Below are positions 62,500 to 64,000 of a stretch of DNA of 64,000 nucleotides, piece by piece. Below the pieces are notes generated by a model, which worked only from the letters and a program-made list of their open reading frames with translations, was not told the origin of the DNA and did no database searches. How positions within the stretch are numbered: the stretch's first letter is position 1; each line of letters begins with the position of its first letter. Origin of the DNA: TK10-74A sp965217625 (lineage in GTDB: Bacteria; Chloroflexota; Dehalococcoidia; Bin125); contig OZ244557.1 in NCBI GenBank assembly GCA_965217625.1, forward strand, positions 744,001 through 808,000. The letters are read 5' to 3'. Position numbers and translations under genes: made by a program.

Positions 62500-63405
62500 C
62501 TAGGGATCGGAGCGGAGGGCCGGGGGGAGGAGGTCGAGGTCGGCGTGCGGGGCGCCGAGGCCGGGGGCCAGGCCCAGCCAGTGGTTGTCGATCAGGTGCG
62601 TGCCGCCGACCATCGCGGCGATCGAGACGAGCGCGGTGTCGACGACACGGTCGAGCTCTTGCAGGGTGTGGAGCGAGGCGCACGACACGTACTGGACGTC
62701 GACCAGGGGCTGGGCGGCGAGCTCCGTCCGGGCGACCTCGCGGATGACGTCGCCGCGGCGCTCCCCGGCGGCGAAGCGCGTTGCGGCCGCATCCAGGGCG
62801 CGGGAGATCGCGGTCGCGGCGCGGCGCTGTTCGACGTCGAGGTGGACGTTGCGGCTGCTCAGGGCGAGTCCGTCGGCGGCGCGGACGGTGGGGACGGGGA
62901 CGATCGTCGTGGGGATGGCGAGGTCGCGCACGAGCTTGCTGAGCACCAGGATCTGCTGCGCGTCTTTCATGCCGAAGTAGCTGCGATGGGCCTGGGCGAC
63001 CTGCAGCAGCTTCGTCACGACGGTCGTGACGCCCCGGAAGTGGGTGGGGCGCTGGGCGGCTTCGAGGCGCTGCGTGAGCGGGCCGTCCACCACGACGGCG
63101 GTGTCGAAGCCGGGCGGATACATGACGGCCTGCGTCGGCAGGAACACGGCGTCGGCGCCCGCCTCCCGCAGCAGCGCGAGGTCGGCATCGAGGTCGCGGG
63201 GGTAGCGCTCCAGATCCTCCCCGGGGCCGAATTGCAACGGATTGAGGAAGATCGAGACCAACGAGCGGTCGGTTTCGGCGCGGGAACGGCGCAGCAACGC
63301 CAGGTGGCCGTCGTGCAGCGCGCCCATGGTGGCGACGAATCCCACGCTGCCGGTCTGGGCACGACGCCAGCGGCGCGCCGCCGCGATCGATTCTAGGCGC
63401 TCCAC
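62500..63405 (-). CDS. panC: Pantothenate synthetase
   Basis: Joins pantoate and beta-alanine using ATP. 301 residues, GTG start at 63405, 8 bp after panB. VATMGALHDGHLALL (HxGH nucleotide motif), SIFLNPLQFGPGEDLERYPR, YFGMKDAQQILVL and GLALSSRNVHL (KMSKS-like) are clear. Forms the pantothenate pair with panB. Confidence 0.97.
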   Translation of the reverse strand: MERLESIAAARRWRRAQTGSVGFVATMGALHDGHLALLRRSRAETDRSLVSIFLNPLQFGPGEDLERYPRDLDADLALLREAGADAVFLPTQAVMYPPGFDTAVVVDGPLTQRLEAAQRPTHFRGVTTVVTKLLQVAQAHRSYFGMKDAQQILVLSKLVRDLAIPTTIVPVPTVRAADGLALSSRNVHLDVEQRRAATAISRALDAAATRFAAGERRGDVIREVARTELAAQPLVDVQYVSCASLHTLQELDRVVDTALVSIAAMVGGTHLIDNHWLGLAPGLGAPHADLDLLPPALRSDP

Positions 63406-63413
63406 GGGGTGGC

Positions 63414-64000
63414 TTAGCGCTTCGCTGCGCCCAGCTCTTCGCCGAGCTCCTCGAAGAGGGCAGAGAGCACCTTCGCCATGTTGGGCTTGGCGTCGAAGGA
63501 GTTGCCGGGGCCGGGGAACTCGCCGCGCTTGACGGCGTGCACGTAGTTCTCCAGGCCGTGGCGGATCTGCGGGGCGAGCTTGGCGAAGTGACTGGCGTGC
63601 TTGGGCAGGAAGTCCTCGAACAGGCCCAGCACGTCGTGCCAGACCTGGATCTCGCCGTCGCAGCCGACGCCCGCGCCGATGCCGACGGTGGGAATGCGCA
63701 ACTCGCGCGAGATCTCGACGCCCAGCGGGGCGGGGATACATTCCAGCACCACCGCGAACGCGCCGGCGCGCTCCAGCGCGCGCGCGTCGTCGAGCATGCG
63801 GGCGGCGGCGGAATCGGTCTTGCCCTGGATCTTGTGCCCGCCGAGCTGCCGCACCGACTGGGGCGTGAGACCCAGATGCCCCATGACGGGGATGCCGGAC
63901 GCGACGAGTCGCTCCACGATCCCGGCCACGCGCACGCCCCCCTCGAGCTTGACGGCGGTCGCGCCGCCTTCCTGCAGGAGGCGGACCGCGTTGCGCATCG
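63414..64000 (-). CDS. panB: 3-methyl-2-oxobutanoate hydroxymethyltransferase, N terminus beyond window
   Basis: First committed step to pantothenate (ketopantoate synthesis). The frame is open to the window edge; about 195 C-terminal residues of the usual ~270 are present. GHLGLTPQSVRQLGGHKIQG, VVLECIPAPLGVEISREL (catalytic Glu) and GIGAGVGCDGEIQVWHDVLG identify it. Followed by panC. Confidence 0.96.
   Translation of the reverse strand, partial: MRNAVRLLQEGGATAVKLEGGVRVAGIVERLVASGIPVMGHLGLTPQSVRQLGGHKIQGKTDSAAARMLDDARALERAGAFAVVLECIPAPLGVEISRELRIPTVGIGAGVGCDGEIQVWHDVLGLFEDFLPKHASHFAKLAPQIRHGLENYVHAVKRGEFPGPGNSFDAKPNMAKVLSALFEELGEELGAAKR

Overview
The window is a GC-rich (around 70%), gene-dense bacterial chromosome segment, almost entirely housekeeping. 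No tRNA, 16S/23S rRNA or CRISPR array was seen; the one clear RNA gene is RNase P RNA (rnpB). The gene mix points to Chloroflexota (inference), perhaps a Dehalococcoidia/SAR202- or Thermomicrobia-like lineage: DapL-type lysine/DAP synthesis, archaeal-type phosphoglycerate mutase (ApgM), a fused AccD-AccA carboxyltransferase, a full-length lipoprotein-type NfeD protease, an LLM-class F420-type oxidoreductase, and a Tat-exported lipoprotein solute-binding protein with a very long alanine-rich tether.

Layout. 1-5.4 kb is the most accessory part: the end of glcF, the solute-binding lipoprotein flanked by inverted copies of a palindromic repeat, an intact IS5-family element inserted into another repeat copy, and a Phd/YefM antitoxin whose VapC-type toxin survives only as a C-terminal scrap. 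5.5-13.2 kb carries assorted metabolic genes (flavin reductase, DinB-like, S49 peptidase, Rieske protein, acyl-CoA dehydrogenase, enoyl-CoA hydratase-like, DUF192, QueD-like, flavodoxin-like, hydrolase). 23.3 back to 13.2 kb (minus strand) is one long co-directional run: tsaC-rpiB-pgk-apgM-tpiA-miaA-dapF-GNAT-dapL-hflX, mixing lower glycolysis, tRNA modification and DAP synthesis. 23.5-30 kb (plus) is a purine operon: guaA, a deoxyribosyltransferase-like gene, purD, a cupin gene, purB, purC, purS. 34.3 back to 30.3 kb holds hisD-hisC-hisB behind a zinc-phospholipase-C-like gene. 34.4-44.7 kb holds nfeD, birA, a candidate 22-residue peptide gene, a class III aminotransferase, a lone PD-(D/E)XK-like gene, murE, rnpB, an RNase HI-like gene, a serine recombinase relative lacking its catalytic residues, and a C4 zinc-ribbon gene. 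44.8-57.2 kb (plus) runs yceD-rpmF-fabD-nusB-acpP-tatA/B-tatC-udg, then RNase J, FtsK and accDA, with an LLM oxidoreductase gene inserted on the minus strand. 64-57.2 kb (minus) is panB-panC, then yebC-ruvC-ruvA-uvrB and a cyclase.

How it fits together. Many genes overlap by ATGA/GTGA, indicating translational coupling, and three convergent pairs share the tetranucleotide CTAG as both stop codons. Promoter -10 hexamers are repeatedly TATACT or close variants, and two genes start 6 nt after such a hexamer, suggesting leaderless mRNAs. The Tat translocase genes match the Tat-type signal on the solute-binding protein; DapL, DapF and MurE suggest DAP-containing peptidoglycan; BirA, AccDA, FabD and AcpP belong to fatty-acid synthesis.

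Most unusual material: two collinear ~235-bp intergenic elements (30.0-30.24 kb and 62.2-62.43 kb), each with a TATACT hexamer and an array of 10-bp-spaced GTGCAC-type units; a 22-codon ORF with an extended Shine-Dalgarno and a strong downstream hairpin beside birA; a catalytically degenerate recombinase lodged between housekeeping genes; a probable ATT start for hflX; and the IS insertion into a palindrome.
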